Shown in pieces: positions 8,458-18,774 of a DNA stretch of 64,000 nucleotides (position 1 is its first letter; each line of letters starts with the position of its first letter). Both the position numbers and the translations under genes were made by a program. Under the pieces are notes generated by a model. It saw nothing but the letters and a program-made list of their open reading frames with translations, was not told where the DNA came from and searched no databases. The stretch comes from Acidimicrobiaceae bacterium (lineage in GTDB: Bacteria; Actinomycetota; Acidimicrobiia; Acidimicrobiales; RAAP-2): positions 78,760-142,759 of the forward strand of contig CANGPS010000003.1 in the NCBI GenBank assembly GCA_947456245.1, in the 5' to 3' direction.

Positions 8458-9124
8458 CGCCGCCTCCTCCGCGACCGCCGGGGGCGCTCGAGATCACGGC
8501 CCCGCCGGCCATGGTGACCACCAGATCGGCCATGGGGACGGCCAGCTCCGGCTCGTGACTCGAGGCCACGACGGCCGCCCCGCCGGCGGCCGCCTCCTCG
8601 ACGACCTCGGCCACCAGGGATCTCGTGACCTCGTCGAGGCTGGCGTGGGGCTCGTCGAGCAGCCACAGCTGTGGTCGCCTGGCCACCAGCAGCGCGAGGC
8701 CGACCCGACGGCGCTGGCCGGCTGACAGCCGTCCCAGAGGCGTGGTGGAGGGACGTCCCGACAGGCCGACGCGGTCGAGGGCTGGCTCCGCGCGGCCATG
8801 GTCGAGCCGCGAGGCCCGGAGAGCGAAGCGGAGGTTCTCGACCGGCGTGAGCTCATCGTGGAGGCCGGCATCATGTCCGAGGAGGCCCACCCGCCGCCGC
8901 ACGTCCGCCGACGACGAGCGCAGGTCGGCGCCGAGGATCTCGGCCTCGCCGGAGGTCAGCGGGACGAGGCCGGCGAGCAACCGCAGCAGGCTGGTCTTGC
9001 CCGCTCCGTTGGCGCCGAGCACGACGAGGACCTGCCCTGCGGCGAGGTCGAGGTCGACCCCCGACAGGACGGGGAAGCGGCCTTGGAGCGCGACGGCCGA
9101 GCGGAGGCGGATGGCGGGGGCCAT
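8447..9124 (-). CDS. ccmA: ABC ATPase CcmA
   Basis: Cytosolic ATPase of the CcmAB complex, 225 aa. Walker A GANGAGKTS, signature LSAGQRRR, Walker B LWLLDEP and the H-loop SSHEPE are all present. It is the first gene of the ccm operon. ATG 9124 is preferred over ATG 9136: GGAGG lies 5 nt upstream of 9124, and a -10-like TAGGAT at 9140-9135 would overlap the earlier ATG. Nine genes downstream on the same strand (to 2685) complete a System I set. Confidence 0.92.
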   Translation of the reverse strand: MAPAIRLRSAVALQGRFPVLSGVDLDLAAGQVLVVLGANGAGKTSLLRLLAGLVPLTSGEAEILGADLRSSSADVRRRVGLLGHDAGLHDELTPVENLRFALRASRLDHGRAEPALDRVGLSGRPSTTPLGRLSAGQRRRVGLALLVARRPQLWLLDEPHASLDEVTRSLVAEVVEEAAAGGAAVVASSHEPELAVPMADLVVTMAGGAVISSAPGGRGGGGDVA

Positions 9125-9164
9125 GGAGGCCTCCATCCTATCGGTGCGCCCCCGGGGTCCTTCG

Positions 9165-9178
9165 GGTCAGGCCTGACC
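9165..9178. terminator. Palindrome between gmd and ccmA
   Basis: A perfect 14-bp palindrome (GGTCAGGCCTGACC) lies just downstream of gmd and upstream of ccmA, inside a larger GC-rich imperfect inverted repeat. It has no U-tract, so it may be a weak terminator or an operator for ccmA. Confidence 0.4.
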
Positions 9179-9200
9179 GTCGGGACCGGGGCGCAGGTCG

Positions 9201-11334
<2,134 letters not shown>

Positions 11335-11340
11335 GGCGCT

Positions 11341-11988
11341 GTGCCCATCGACATCACGGAGACCGCTCCTGCGGTGAAGCGCCTGACCGGCGAGGAGCGA
11401 CGAGCCCAGCTCCTCGAGACCTCGGCCGAGCTGTTCGCCCGACGGGGGTACCGGTCGACGACGATGGACGATGTCGCTGAGGCTGCCGGGGTCACGAAGC
11501 CCCTCCTCTACCAGCACTTCAGCTCCAAGCGGGCCCTCTACCTCGAGCTCGTCGACGCACTCGCCTACCAGATGCTCGTGGACCTCGCCGCCGCCACGGC
11601 CGAGGCGACCGGCCCCCGCCAGAAGGTCGAGCTCGCTCTGCGGGCCTACTTCCGCCTCATGGTGCGCGATCCGGCCGCCTTCCGACTGCTCAACGACAAG
11701 GACCACGGGGATGACGACGAGCTCGGTGGTGCCATCCGCAGGGTCGAGCGCGCACTCGTCGCCGCCATCGACCCCATGATCGACGCCGGCCTCGAGGCCG
11801 AGCACCGCATCGTCCTCGCCGGCGGCATGCTCGGCATGGCCGAAGGTGCGTCGGTCGCGTGGATGACGCTCTCGGCCGGCGCCTCCGCTGATGCGAGCGA
11901 CGAGGAGAAGCGCATCGAGGCCGACCGGATCGCCCAGCGGGTGGCAGGGCTCATGTGGGCCGGCCTCCGCTCGGTGCACTCCGACTGA
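11341..11988 (+). CDS. TetR-family transcriptional regulator
   Basis: DNA-binding regulator, 215 aa. The N-terminal TetR helix-turn-helix is clear at about 20-65 (LLETSAELFARRGYRSTTMDDVAEAAG, here spoken of only in outline, then KPLLYQHFSSK). The C-terminal two-thirds is the variable helical ligand-binding and dimer domain. The ligand cannot be predicted. It lies downstream of a glycosyltransferase and converges on an LMW-phosphatase/flippase pair; any of these, or a distant operon, may be its target. Confidence 0.88.
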   Translation: MPIDITETAPAVKRLTGEERRAQLLETSAELFARRGYRSTTMDDVAEAAGVTKPLLYQHFSSKRALYLELVDALAYQMLVDLAAATAEATGPRQKVELALRAYFRLMVRDPAAFRLLNDKDHGDDDELGGAIRRVERALVAAIDPMIDAGLEAEHRIVLAGGMLGMAEGASVAWMTLSAGASADASDEEKRIEADRIAQRVAGLMWAGLRSVHSD

Positions 11989-11995
11989 GCCGGCC

Positions 11996-12532
11996 TCAGT
12001 CCCCCATCACGGCGAGCAGCACGCCACAGAGCTCGAAGATCTCCGCCGCCACCGCGTCGTACTGCTCCTGGTCCCCGCCCGCCGGGTCCAGCACGTCGAC
12101 GTCGACGTCCAGGTCGACCGCGGCCAGGCCGAGCGAGGCGAGCCGGTGTCCGAAGGGCGCGTCGTCGACCGGCAGCGTGGTGACGAGCCTGCGGAGCGTG
12201 GCCGTCTTGTTTGCCGCCTCGGGATGCCTGCGTCGGATGTAGCGGACGTGGTCGGCCTCCATGGCCACGATGAGGTCGGCCGCGGCGCAGTCGACCTCGT
12301 CGATCTGATGGCTGCGGTGGCGACCCACACCCGAGGTGTCGAGCTCCCCCAGGTTGACCATCGCCTCCTTGGTCCGCATCCCGAGGGGCTGGCCCTCGAG
12401 CACGTGAGTCCCCGCAGTGGTGACGGTGAGGCCGAAGCCCTCCATCTCGGCGAGCTGCTCGAGCATGACGCCAGCCATCACCGAACGAGCGGCGTTGCCC
12501 GTGCAGAGCGTGACGACATGGAGGGTCGTCAC
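11996..12532 (-). CDS. Low-molecular-weight protein tyrosine phosphatase-like protein
   Basis: LMW-PTP/ArsC-fold protein, 178 aa. The P-loop CTGNAARSVM (residues about 10-19) carries the C-x5-R-S catalytic signature. VDVLDPAG near residue 150 supplies the general-acid Asp region. It probably dephosphorylates protein tyrosine or a related phospho-substrate in the cytosol. GTG 12532 overlaps the stop of the upstream 816-aa membrane protein gene as GTGA, so the two are translationally coupled and likely act in one pathway. The long frame upstream is a shadow. Confidence 0.82.
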   Translation of the reverse strand: MTTLHVVTLCTGNAARSVMAGVMLEQLAEMEGFGLTVTTAGTHVLEGQPLGMRTKEAMVNLGELDTSGVGRHRSHQIDEVDCAAADLIVAMEADHVRYIRRRHPEAANKTATLRRLVTTLPVDDAPFGHRLASLGLAAVDLDVDVDVLDPAGGDQEQYDAVAAEIFELCGVLLAVMGD

Positions 12533-14979
12533 AGGTACTTCTTTCGTCGGAGCCAGATCAGGCTGAACCAACCGGCGATCGGGGGCAGGTAGGCGGTGAA
12601 GAGCCGCTGGACGAACACCGCTGAGATCGCTTCGGCGTCGGGGATCCCCGCAGCCTTGAGGCCGAGGATCATGCCCGCCTCGACCACGCCCATGCCGCCG
12701 GGGACCGGCGAGATCCCGCCGAGCACCGAGCCGAGCGTGAGCACCACGAACAGCACGGGGAGCGAGAGCCTCTGGTGATAGGCGTGAAGGGCGGCGCCGA
12801 GCGCCAGCGCCACGACCAGCTGGGCGACGATCTGACCACCGAAGATCTCGACGAGCTTTGCCGGGCGACCGGCGAGCACCTTGAAGTGAGCCACCACCTC
12901 CCGGGCACGAGGAGCGAGCTTGTCCTTGGCCAGCTGACGCCAGCGTGGGACGGCGAGGATGACGCCGAGGAGGACCCCGATGCCCACGACGATCAACAGG
13001 ATGTAGATCAACATGTTGCTCTTGTCGCCCGATCCTGCCTTGTGCGACGCCACCGATCCGAAGTCGAGCGAGCCGATGGCGAAGGGAACCGAGATGAGGA
13101 ACAGGCCACCCTTGACGATCCACGAGGCTGTCGAGACGAGGACGCCCGAGCTCACGGCCACCGTCGTGTCCATGCCGTGGCGCTGGAAGAAGCGGACCCG
13201 GGCGGCGAGCACGGCGGGCGTGCCGAGAGCGAGGCCGGAGAAGGTGTTCGAGAGCTCGAGGGCCACCAGTGGCAGATAGGGCACGGGCAGGGTGATCGAC
13301 CCGAGGCTCGAGGCGGCGTTGCCGAAGTAGGCCATCTGGCCGACGATGGCGGTCACGATCACCCAGGGCAGGCTGGCGCTCTTCACCGTGTCGAACGAGC
13401 CGGCCACCTTGAGCAGGACATCGATGAGCGCCCAACCGCCGATGAGGGTCCCCACGGCGAGGACCAGCGAGGTGGCCGACACCCGATGGAGCGGCGCGAG
13501 CTCGGGGACGTCGACGCCGGTTGCCGCCGCCCCCTTGGTCCGCAGCTCCTTGAGGATGGACTTGTTGTGATCCTTGCGCAGGCCCTTGGTGAGCGGATCA
13601 GGAAGGGCCACGTCCTGGAGGAACGGGAGCGCACCGGCCACGGCGTCCTTGCCGAGGCCGTCGACGGTCGCCCCGATGGCGTCGTCGACCGATCCGGCCA
13701 CCGCCAGGGTCACGATCAGCGACGCCGTGTCCTTGTGGAGCGCGTCGTCGTCCGCGAAGGCCGCGGCGCGATCGAAGCCGGACAGCCCCGCCCGGTCGCC
13801 GTCCACATAGGTCGAGCGGAGGTCGATGGCGCCATGGGTGAGCCGCGCACCGTGGAGCGAGGCGACGATGCCGACCAGGCTCTTGGCCTGGGCGTCGGTG
13901 ATGGTCCCGCCACCAGCGACCACCTCCGCCAGCCGAGTCCCCGGCGGAGGGACGGTGACGATGGCGGCGTCATTGGCCAGACCGCCGAAGCCGGAGGCCA
14001 CGACCGTTGAGGTCCCTCCGGGGACGACGCTCCCCGCCAGCAGCGTCAGGTAGCCCTCGTGCTCGAGCTGCTGCTCCCGGGTCAGTGCGAAGGGCCCGGA
14101 GTCCTTGCGCAGGAAGATCGTCCGGCCGATCTTGGCCCACAGCTGACTCTCCGAGGCGTCCCGGCCGAACACCGAGGCCTGAAAGCTCGTGCCGTCCATG
14201 GTGGCTCCCTCGAAGCGGGCGCTCCCCCAGACCTGCCGGGTGGCCGGAGCGATGGACGCCACCTCCACGCCGAGGTCGCCGAGCAGGGCCGTCACGTCGG
14301 CCACGTCGGGCACGCCGGTCGGGGTGCCGAAGATCAGGTGGGCACCGGCCGCGGCACCCCACCCGATGACGAGCGAGGCCAGCAGGCTGAGCGGGAGGCC
14401 GGCTCCATGAACCAGCCCCATCAGCACGCCGAGGATGATGAGCCCCTCGAGCGTCCGTTGGAGGCCACGGCTGAGGTAGGGACGGATGGTGAGGGCTGCA
14501 CCGGCAGCGGCGGCCAGCATCGGGATCGGGTACCCGAGGTTGACGCCAGCGATGGACGGGTCAGCGGTGAACCCTGCTGACACCCCGAAGATCCACTGGA
14601 TGCCGAAGCACGAGAGGATGGCGAGCCCTGCTCCGACGGCAACATCTCTGAGCACCTCGAGGCGGTGGAGCAGCGCCGTGACCAGCACGGTGATGACGAT
14701 CACCCCGATCGTGCCGAGGAACCACACCGTCGTCACGATCCACGAGAGGCCCTCGGGCGGCGGGTGCACCGCGTTGGTGATCGACTTCTGGAAGGCCTCG
14801 TGGGTGGCCACCGGGATGGCGATGGCGAACGTGACCAGCAGCGCCAGGATCAGACGGGCGACGTCCGTGCCGAGACGGCGGCGGGTGCCGTCACCCTCCG
14901 GGGCGAGCAGCAGGCGAAGCGACGGACCGACGCGGCGACGAGGCGACGAGGGAAGAGGGTGCGTCGGCGTCGTCGTCAT
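12529..14979 (-). CDS. Flippase-like (LPG synthase TM / UPF0104) membrane protein with pseudokinase-like middle domain
   Basis: Large membrane protein, about 816 aa, in three parts. An N-terminal block of about six hydrophobic segments (about 40-225) comes first. A soluble middle part (about 225-500) resembles an aminoglycoside-phosphotransferase/ABC1-type kinase. A C-terminal TIGR00374/UPF0104 flippase-like membrane domain ends in GGISPVPGGMGVVEAG. In the middle part the expected HGDL catalytic loop reads THGAIDL and the DFG-like site reads SGFDRAA, so the catalytic Asp is lost and phosphotransfer is unlikely. C-terminal relatives move or modify phospholipids or lipid-linked glycans. ATG 14979 is preferred to ATG 14991, which overlaps a -10-like TACGAT. 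Confidence 0.72.
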   Translation of the reverse strand: MTTTPTHPLPSSPRRRVGPSLRLLLAPEGDGTRRRLGTDVARLILALLVTFAIAIPVATHEAFQKSITNAVHPPPEGLSWIVTTVWFLGTIGVIVITVLVTALLHRLEVLRDVAVGAGLAILSCFGIQWIFGVSAGFTADPSIAGVNLGYPIPMLAAAAGAALTIRPYLSRGLQRTLEGLIILGVLMGLVHGAGLPLSLLASLVIGWGAAAGAHLIFGTPTGVPDVADVTALLGDLGVEVASIAPATRQVWGSARFEGATMDGTSFQASVFGRDASESQLWAKIGRTIFLRKDSGPFALTREQQLEHEGYLTLLAGSVVPGGTSTVVASGFGGLANDAAIVTVPPPGTRLAEVVAGGGTITDAQAKSLVGIVASLHGARLTHGAIDLRSTYVDGDRAGLSGFDRAAAFADDDALHKDTASLIVTLAVAGSVDDAIGATVDGLGKDAVAGALPFLQDVALPDPLTKGLRKDHNKSILKELRTKGAAATGVDVPELAPLHRVSATSLVLAVGTLIGGWALIDVLLKVAGSFDTVKSASLPWVIVTAIVGQMAYFGNAASSLGSITLPVPYLPLVALELSNTFSGLALGTPAVLAARVRFFQRHGMDTTVAVSSGVLVSTASWIVKGGLFLISVPFAIGSLDFGSVASHKAGSGDKSNMLIYILLIVVGIGVLLGVILAVPRWRQLAKDKLAPRAREVVAHFKVLAGRPAKLVEIFGGQIVAQLVVALALGAALHAYHQRLSLPVLFVVLTLGSVLGGISPVPGGMGVVEAGMILGLKAAGIPDAEAISAVFVQRLFTAYLPPIAGWFSLIWLRRKKYL

Positions 14980-15024
14980 CGTGGGCGCCATCGTACGGCG
15001 CGATCGGCCGACGGGCAGACCTCG

Positions 15025-15888
15025 TCAGGAGGACAGGAAGTCACGGATGATCGCCTCGGTCTCGTCGGGCGCATCGTGATAGGTCCCGTGGCCGCAGTCG
15101 GCGAAGCGCTCGAAGCGCACGAGGCCCGGCGGCAGGAACGCCACGATGTCCTCCTGGTCCTCGATCGGGCACGCGGGATCATCCTCCCCGCCGAGGACGA
15201 GCACAGGGCACCTCGCCCGCAGGAGCCCGGCGCGCAGGTCGAAGGTCTTGAGCGACCCCGCGCCCTCCGCCGCCCCGTCGCGCCAGAAGTCGATGAGCAC
15301 CTCGAGCGTCATCAGGTCCGGCCGGATCGGCCACGAGACCTCCCGGTGCCGGTGGTAGAGCGGCGTACACGTCATCGAGAACTCGAGAAATGACTCGAGG
15401 CTCGGCTCGGCGAAGGTGCGAGCGGCGACCTCAGCCACAGCGGCGCCGCCGAGGCGCTCATAGACGGCGATGCTCCGGTCGAACCGGCAGGTCGGGGACG
15501 TCGACGACAAGATGACCTTGGCGGGGTGCTGCGGGTGGCGGACGAGGTAGGACTGGGCCACGAACCCGCCGAACGAGTGGCCGAGGACGACCGGGTCGGT
15601 GATCTCGAGCGCCTCGCAGAACGCCGCCACATCGTCGCCCCACTGGTCGAGGTTCCACCCCTGGCGGGGTCCATGGTCGCTGCGGCCGTTGGCCCGATGG
15701 TCGAGGTAGACCACCTGGGCGACGTCGGCGAATCGGTCAAAGTAGCCACGCATGCCGCTGTGGTCGAAGCCGGGACCTCCGTGGAGGACGAGCAACGTCG
15801 GCTTCTCCACGAGGACCCCGTCGCGCAGCGCCAGCTTCTCGCCGATGACCTCGAAGAAGATCGACACCCCGTTGACCGCGATCCTCAT
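15025..15888 (-). CDS. Alpha/beta hydrolase (proline iminopeptidase-like)
   Basis: Cytosolic hydrolase, 287 aa. The oxyanion-hole motif LHGGPGFDHSG is at about 36-46. The nucleophile elbow is GHSFGG, the acid is in GGEDDPACP, and the catalytic His is in FADCGHGTYHD near the C-terminus. The HGGPG motif is typical of the proline iminopeptidase/epoxide hydrolase group; the true substrate cannot be told. ATG 15888 has a strong GGAGGGGG about 5 nt upstream and is preferred over the ATG at 15906. Confidence 0.85.
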   Translation of the reverse strand: MRIAVNGVSIFFEVIGEKLALRDGVLVEKPTLLVLHGGPGFDHSGMRGYFDRFADVAQVVYLDHRANGRSDHGPRQGWNLDQWGDDVAAFCEALEITDPVVLGHSFGGFVAQSYLVRHPQHPAKVILSSTSPTCRFDRSIAVYERLGGAAVAEVAARTFAEPSLESFLEFSMTCTPLYHRHREVSWPIRPDLMTLEVLIDFWRDGAAEGAGSLKTFDLRAGLLRARCPVLVLGGEDDPACPIEDQEDIVAFLPPGLVRFERFADCGHGTYHDAPDETEAIIRDFLSS

Positions 15889-15973
15889 CACACCCCCTCC
15901 GTGCACCGCTGACGCTAGCCACCGGCGAGGTCGGCCTGCAGGGCTGGCATCGTCTCCTCCTCAAACCCACAAA

Positions 15974-16001
15974 TTGCTATCGGATTAGTCACCTATAGGA
16001 T
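15974..16001 (+). promoter_or_regulatory. Promoter of cysK-cysE
   Basis: TTGCTA (15974-15979), a 16-nt spacer and TAGGAT (15996-16001) form a sigma70-like promoter. The -10 region overlaps the small palindrome CCTATAGG (15992-15999), a possible operator. The AT-rich patch stands out from the GC-rich surroundings, and AAGGAGG precedes the cysK ATG. Confidence 0.55.
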
Positions 16002-16036
16002 GGTGACGAGCGGAAGAGCGCCAAGGAGGCACGACC

Positions 16037-16969
16037 ATGCGAATCGCAGACGACATCACCCAGCTGATCGGCGGCACCCCGCTGGTCCGCTTCCGCAAGG
16101 TGACCGAGGGTGCCGGCGCCGAGGTCCTGGGCAAGCTCGAGTTCTTCAACCCCGGTGGCAGCGTCAAGGACCGCATCGCGGTGGCCATGATCGACGCCGC
16201 CGAGGCCTCAGGCGCGCTGACGCCGGGCACGACGGTGGTCGAGCCGACGTCCGGCAACACCGGCATCGCCCTGGCCATGGTGTGCGCGGCGCGCGGCTAC
16301 CGCTGCATCTTCACGATGCCCGAGACGATGAGCAAGGAGCGACGGATGCTGCTCCGTGGCTTCGGGGCCGAGCTCGTCCTCACCCCTGGTCCCGACGGCA
16401 TGGGCGGGGCCATCGCTAAGGCCAAGGAGATCGCCGCCGACGAGGGGAGCTTCTTCATCCCCCAGCAGTTCGAGAACCCGGCCAACCCGGCGATCCACCG
16501 GGCCACCACTGCCGAGGAGATCTGGGCCGACACCGAGGGGACGGTCGACATCGTCATCGGTGGGGTCGGCACCGGCGGGACCATCTCCGGGATCGGCGAG
16601 GTGCTCAAGGAGCGCAAGCCGGAGATCCAGATCATCGCCGTCGAGCCGGCCGCGTCACCGGTGCTGTCCGGCGGCGAGAAGGGCCCGCACCCGATCCAGG
16701 GCATCGGAGCCGGGTTCGTCCCGGCCAACTTCGACGGCACCGTCGTCGACGAGGTGATCACCGTCGCCAACGAGGATGCCCTCGCCACCGCCCGCCTGCT
16801 GGCCACCGCCGAGGGGCTCCTCGTCGGCATCTCGTCAGGCGCAGCCTCGTGGGCTGCCATCGAGGTGGCCCGCCGACCGGAGAACGCTGGCAAGCGCATC
16901 GTCGTAATCATCCCCTCCAACGGTGAGCGCTACCTGTCGACCGTCCTGTTCGAGGGCCTCGGAGACTGA
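16037..16969 (+). CDS. cysK: Cysteine synthase A (O-acetylserine sulfhydrylase)
   Basis: PLP enzyme, 310 aa, making L-cysteine from O-acetylserine and sulfide. The PLP lysine is Lys44 in NPGGSVKDR. The substrate-binding loop TSGNTG is at 71-76, and the phosphate-binding glycine loop GVGTGGT lies around 175-185. ISSGAA completes the PLP pocket. AAGGAGG lies 7 nt before ATG 16037. It is followed 2 nt later by cysE, so the two partners of the cysteine synthase complex are co-expressed. Confidence 0.95.
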   Translation: MRIADDITQLIGGTPLVRFRKVTEGAGAEVLGKLEFFNPGGSVKDRIAVAMIDAAEASGALTPGTTVVEPTSGNTGIALAMVCAARGYRCIFTMPETMSKERRMLLRGFGAELVLTPGPDGMGGAIAKAKEIAADEGSFFIPQQFENPANPAIHRATTAEEIWADTEGTVDIVIGGVGTGGTISGIGEVLKERKPEIQIIAVEPAASPVLSGGEKGPHPIQGIGAGFVPANFDGTVVDEVITVANEDALATARLLATAEGLLVGISSGAASWAAIEVARRPENAGKRIVVIIPSNGERYLSTVLFEGLGD

Positions 16970-16971
16970 TC

Positions 16972-17667
16972 GTGAGCGGGCGGATCAGGGCTGATGTCGC
17001 GGCCGTCCAGGGCCATGACCCGGCTGCAAGGTCCTTCGTCGAGATCGTCCTGACCTATCCCGGCCTCCACGCTGTGTGGGCCCACCGCCTCGCCAACCGG
17101 CTGTGGGTGTCGGGGCTCGCGTTCCCAGCCAGGCTGGTCTCCGCCGCGGCACGGCTGCTGACCGGCGTCGACATCCACCCTGCCGCGACCATCGGCGAGC
17201 GGTTCTTCATCGACCACGCCACCGGCGTGGTCATCGGCGAGACCGCCGTCATCGGCGACGACTGCACCATCTACCAGGGCGTCACGCTCGGGGGCACCAG
17301 CCTCGAGAAGGGCAAGCGCCACCCGACGCTCGGCGACCGGGTGGTCGTCGGAGCCGGGGCCAAGGTCCTCGGACCCATCAGCGTGGGCTCCGACGCCCGC
17401 GTGGGGGCCAACTCGGTGGTGGTCCGCGACGTCCCGGCCGGAGCCGTGGTGGTCGGAGTGCCCGGTCAGATCATCTCGCGTGGTGAGACTGGCGCCTCAG
17501 ACTCGGCCTATGACGACCAGAAGCTCTTCCTCGACCCCGTCGCCCGCTCGCTCGAATCGATCATGGCCAGACTCGACGAGCTCGAGCGCAAGGGTGGACA
17601 GGAGGCGGTCGCCGGCGTCCGACCATCGGCCGATGGGATCTGGCAGGGCGACGACTTCTCGATCTGA
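16972..17667 (+). CDS. cysE: Serine O-acetyltransferase
   Basis: Hexapeptide-repeat acyltransferase, 231 aa, forming O-acetylserine from serine and acetyl-CoA. The left-handed beta-helix includes [17 protein letters not shown], with catalytic His/Asp, and GVTLGGT. The C-terminus extends beyond the helix and ends in DDFSI. A terminal isoleucine is the residue that plugs the CysK active site in known cysteine synthase complexes, so this tail probably docks on the adjacent CysK. GTG 16972 follows the cysK stop by 2 nt. Confidence 0.93.
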   Translation: MSGRIRADVAAVQGHDPAARSFVEIVLTYPGLHAVWAHRLANRLWVSGLAFPARLVSAAARLLTGVDIHPAATIGERFFIDHATGVVIGETAVIGDDCTIYQGVTLGGTSLEKGKRHPTLGDRVVVGAGAKVLGPISVGSDARVGANSVVVRDVPAGAVVVGVPGQIISRGETGASDSAYDDQKLFLDPVARSLESIMARLDELERKGGQEAVAGVRPSADGIWQGDDFSI

Positions 17668-17695
17668 GCTCACCCGCTCAGGGTTGGGTGAGCTC
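17666..17695. terminator. Bidirectional terminator between cysE and SDR gene
   Basis: Inverted repeat with 10-bp perfect arms (GAGCTCACCC / GGGTGAGCTC) and a 10-nt loop. It sits exactly where convergent cysE and the short-chain dehydrogenase gene end, overlapping both stops. No T-tract is present. Confidence 0.55.
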
Positions 17696-18628
17696 CTCAG
17701 AAGCCTGCCAGAGCAGATCAGCGCTCCTGGAGTCGACTGCGAAGTCCATCCGACCCATGAAGGGCATGTCAGGATGCATCACCCCAGCCTCGCTGCAGTT
17801 CTCGAGGTAGAGGCCACCGACGCCCTCGAGCACAGGTGCCGTCGCAGCCCATACGCTCGTTGACGCACCCTGCTCAACGTTCTTGAACAGCGCGTTGGGC
17901 GTACCGTCCTCGTCGATGAAGCCAGCCTCGCGCTGCGCATCGAGGGACATGTGACGCTGCAGGGCTGTCAGGATACCGCCGGGCATCACCGAGTTGGCCC
18001 AGATGCCCTTCGACCCGTAGCGCTCGCTCAGCCCCACAGCGAAGAGCGCGTTGGCGGTCTTCGACTGCCCGTAGGCCTCCCACGGGTCGTAGGGGCGATC
18101 GACGTAGTTCAGATCGCTGAGAACGATGTCGCTCCGGCGATGTGCGCTCGAGCTCAACGCCACCACGCGCGCCCCTCCATCGGCCTCGAGGGCTGGGAGG
18201 AGCTCGGTGAAGAGGGTGAAGTGCCCGAGGTGATTGGTCCCCATCTGCAGCTCGAACCCCTGGGCGGTGCGGCCGAGCGGGCAGGCCATCACCCCGGCGT
18301 TGTTGATGAGGATGTCGAGGCTGCTGTGGACCTCAAGCCACTCGGCTGCGGCGCTGCGCACCGAGTCCTGATCGGCGAGATCGAGCCGCAGGACATCGAC
18401 GTCGGCCGACGGCACCTCGGCCTTGATCGCTGCCGCCGTGGTTTGGCCCGCCGTCTCGTCACGGACCGCCAGCGACACGCGGGCGCCAGCCAAGGCCAGC
18501 GCTCGCGCCGTCTCGACCCCGATCCCCGAGGCCGCTCCCGTCACCATCGCCACGCGCCCCGAGAGGTCCACATCCTCGATGACCTCCCGGGCAGTCGAGT
18601 GGTAGCCGAACTCAGAGGTGATCGTCAT
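17678..18628 (-). CDS. Short-chain dehydrogenase/reductase
   Basis: Classical-type SDR, 316 aa, cytosolic NAD(P)-dependent oxidoreductase. The cofactor motif TGAASGIG lies at about 30-37, NNAG at about 108-111, and the catalytic Ser in ALSSSAH with YGQSK (Tyr-x3-Lys) follow. The length and the LMGTNHLGHF-like segment (QMGTNHLGHF) resemble the retinol dehydrogenase/WWOX-like branch. The substrate is unknown. It converges on cysE and is divergent from a membrane protein gene, with no operon partner. Confidence 0.88.
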   Translation of the reverse strand: MTITSEFGYHSTAREVIEDVDLSGRVAMVTGAASGIGVETARALALAGARVSLAVRDETAGQTTAAAIKAEVPSADVDVLRLDLADQDSVRSAAAEWLEVHSSLDILINNAGVMACPLGRTAQGFELQMGTNHLGHFTLFTELLPALEADGGARVVALSSSAHRRSDIVLSDLNYVDRPYDPWEAYGQSKTANALFAVGLSERYGSKGIWANSVMPGGILTALQRHMSLDAQREAGFIDEDGTPNALFKNVEQGASTSVWAATAPVLEGVGGLYLENCSEAGVMHPDMPFMGRMDFAVDSRSADLLWQASEELTQP

Positions 18629-18774
18629 GTCCCGTTCCTAGCAGACTCCTCCGGGGGGAAGCCCCCGCTGAAACCGTGGATGCCGGCGCCGTCAGGTCAC
18701 CGCTCGGTTATCGTCGAGCGGACCCATGGACCAACCTCACCTGAGGCGGTCGCAATGAGATACAGGAGCTTCAC

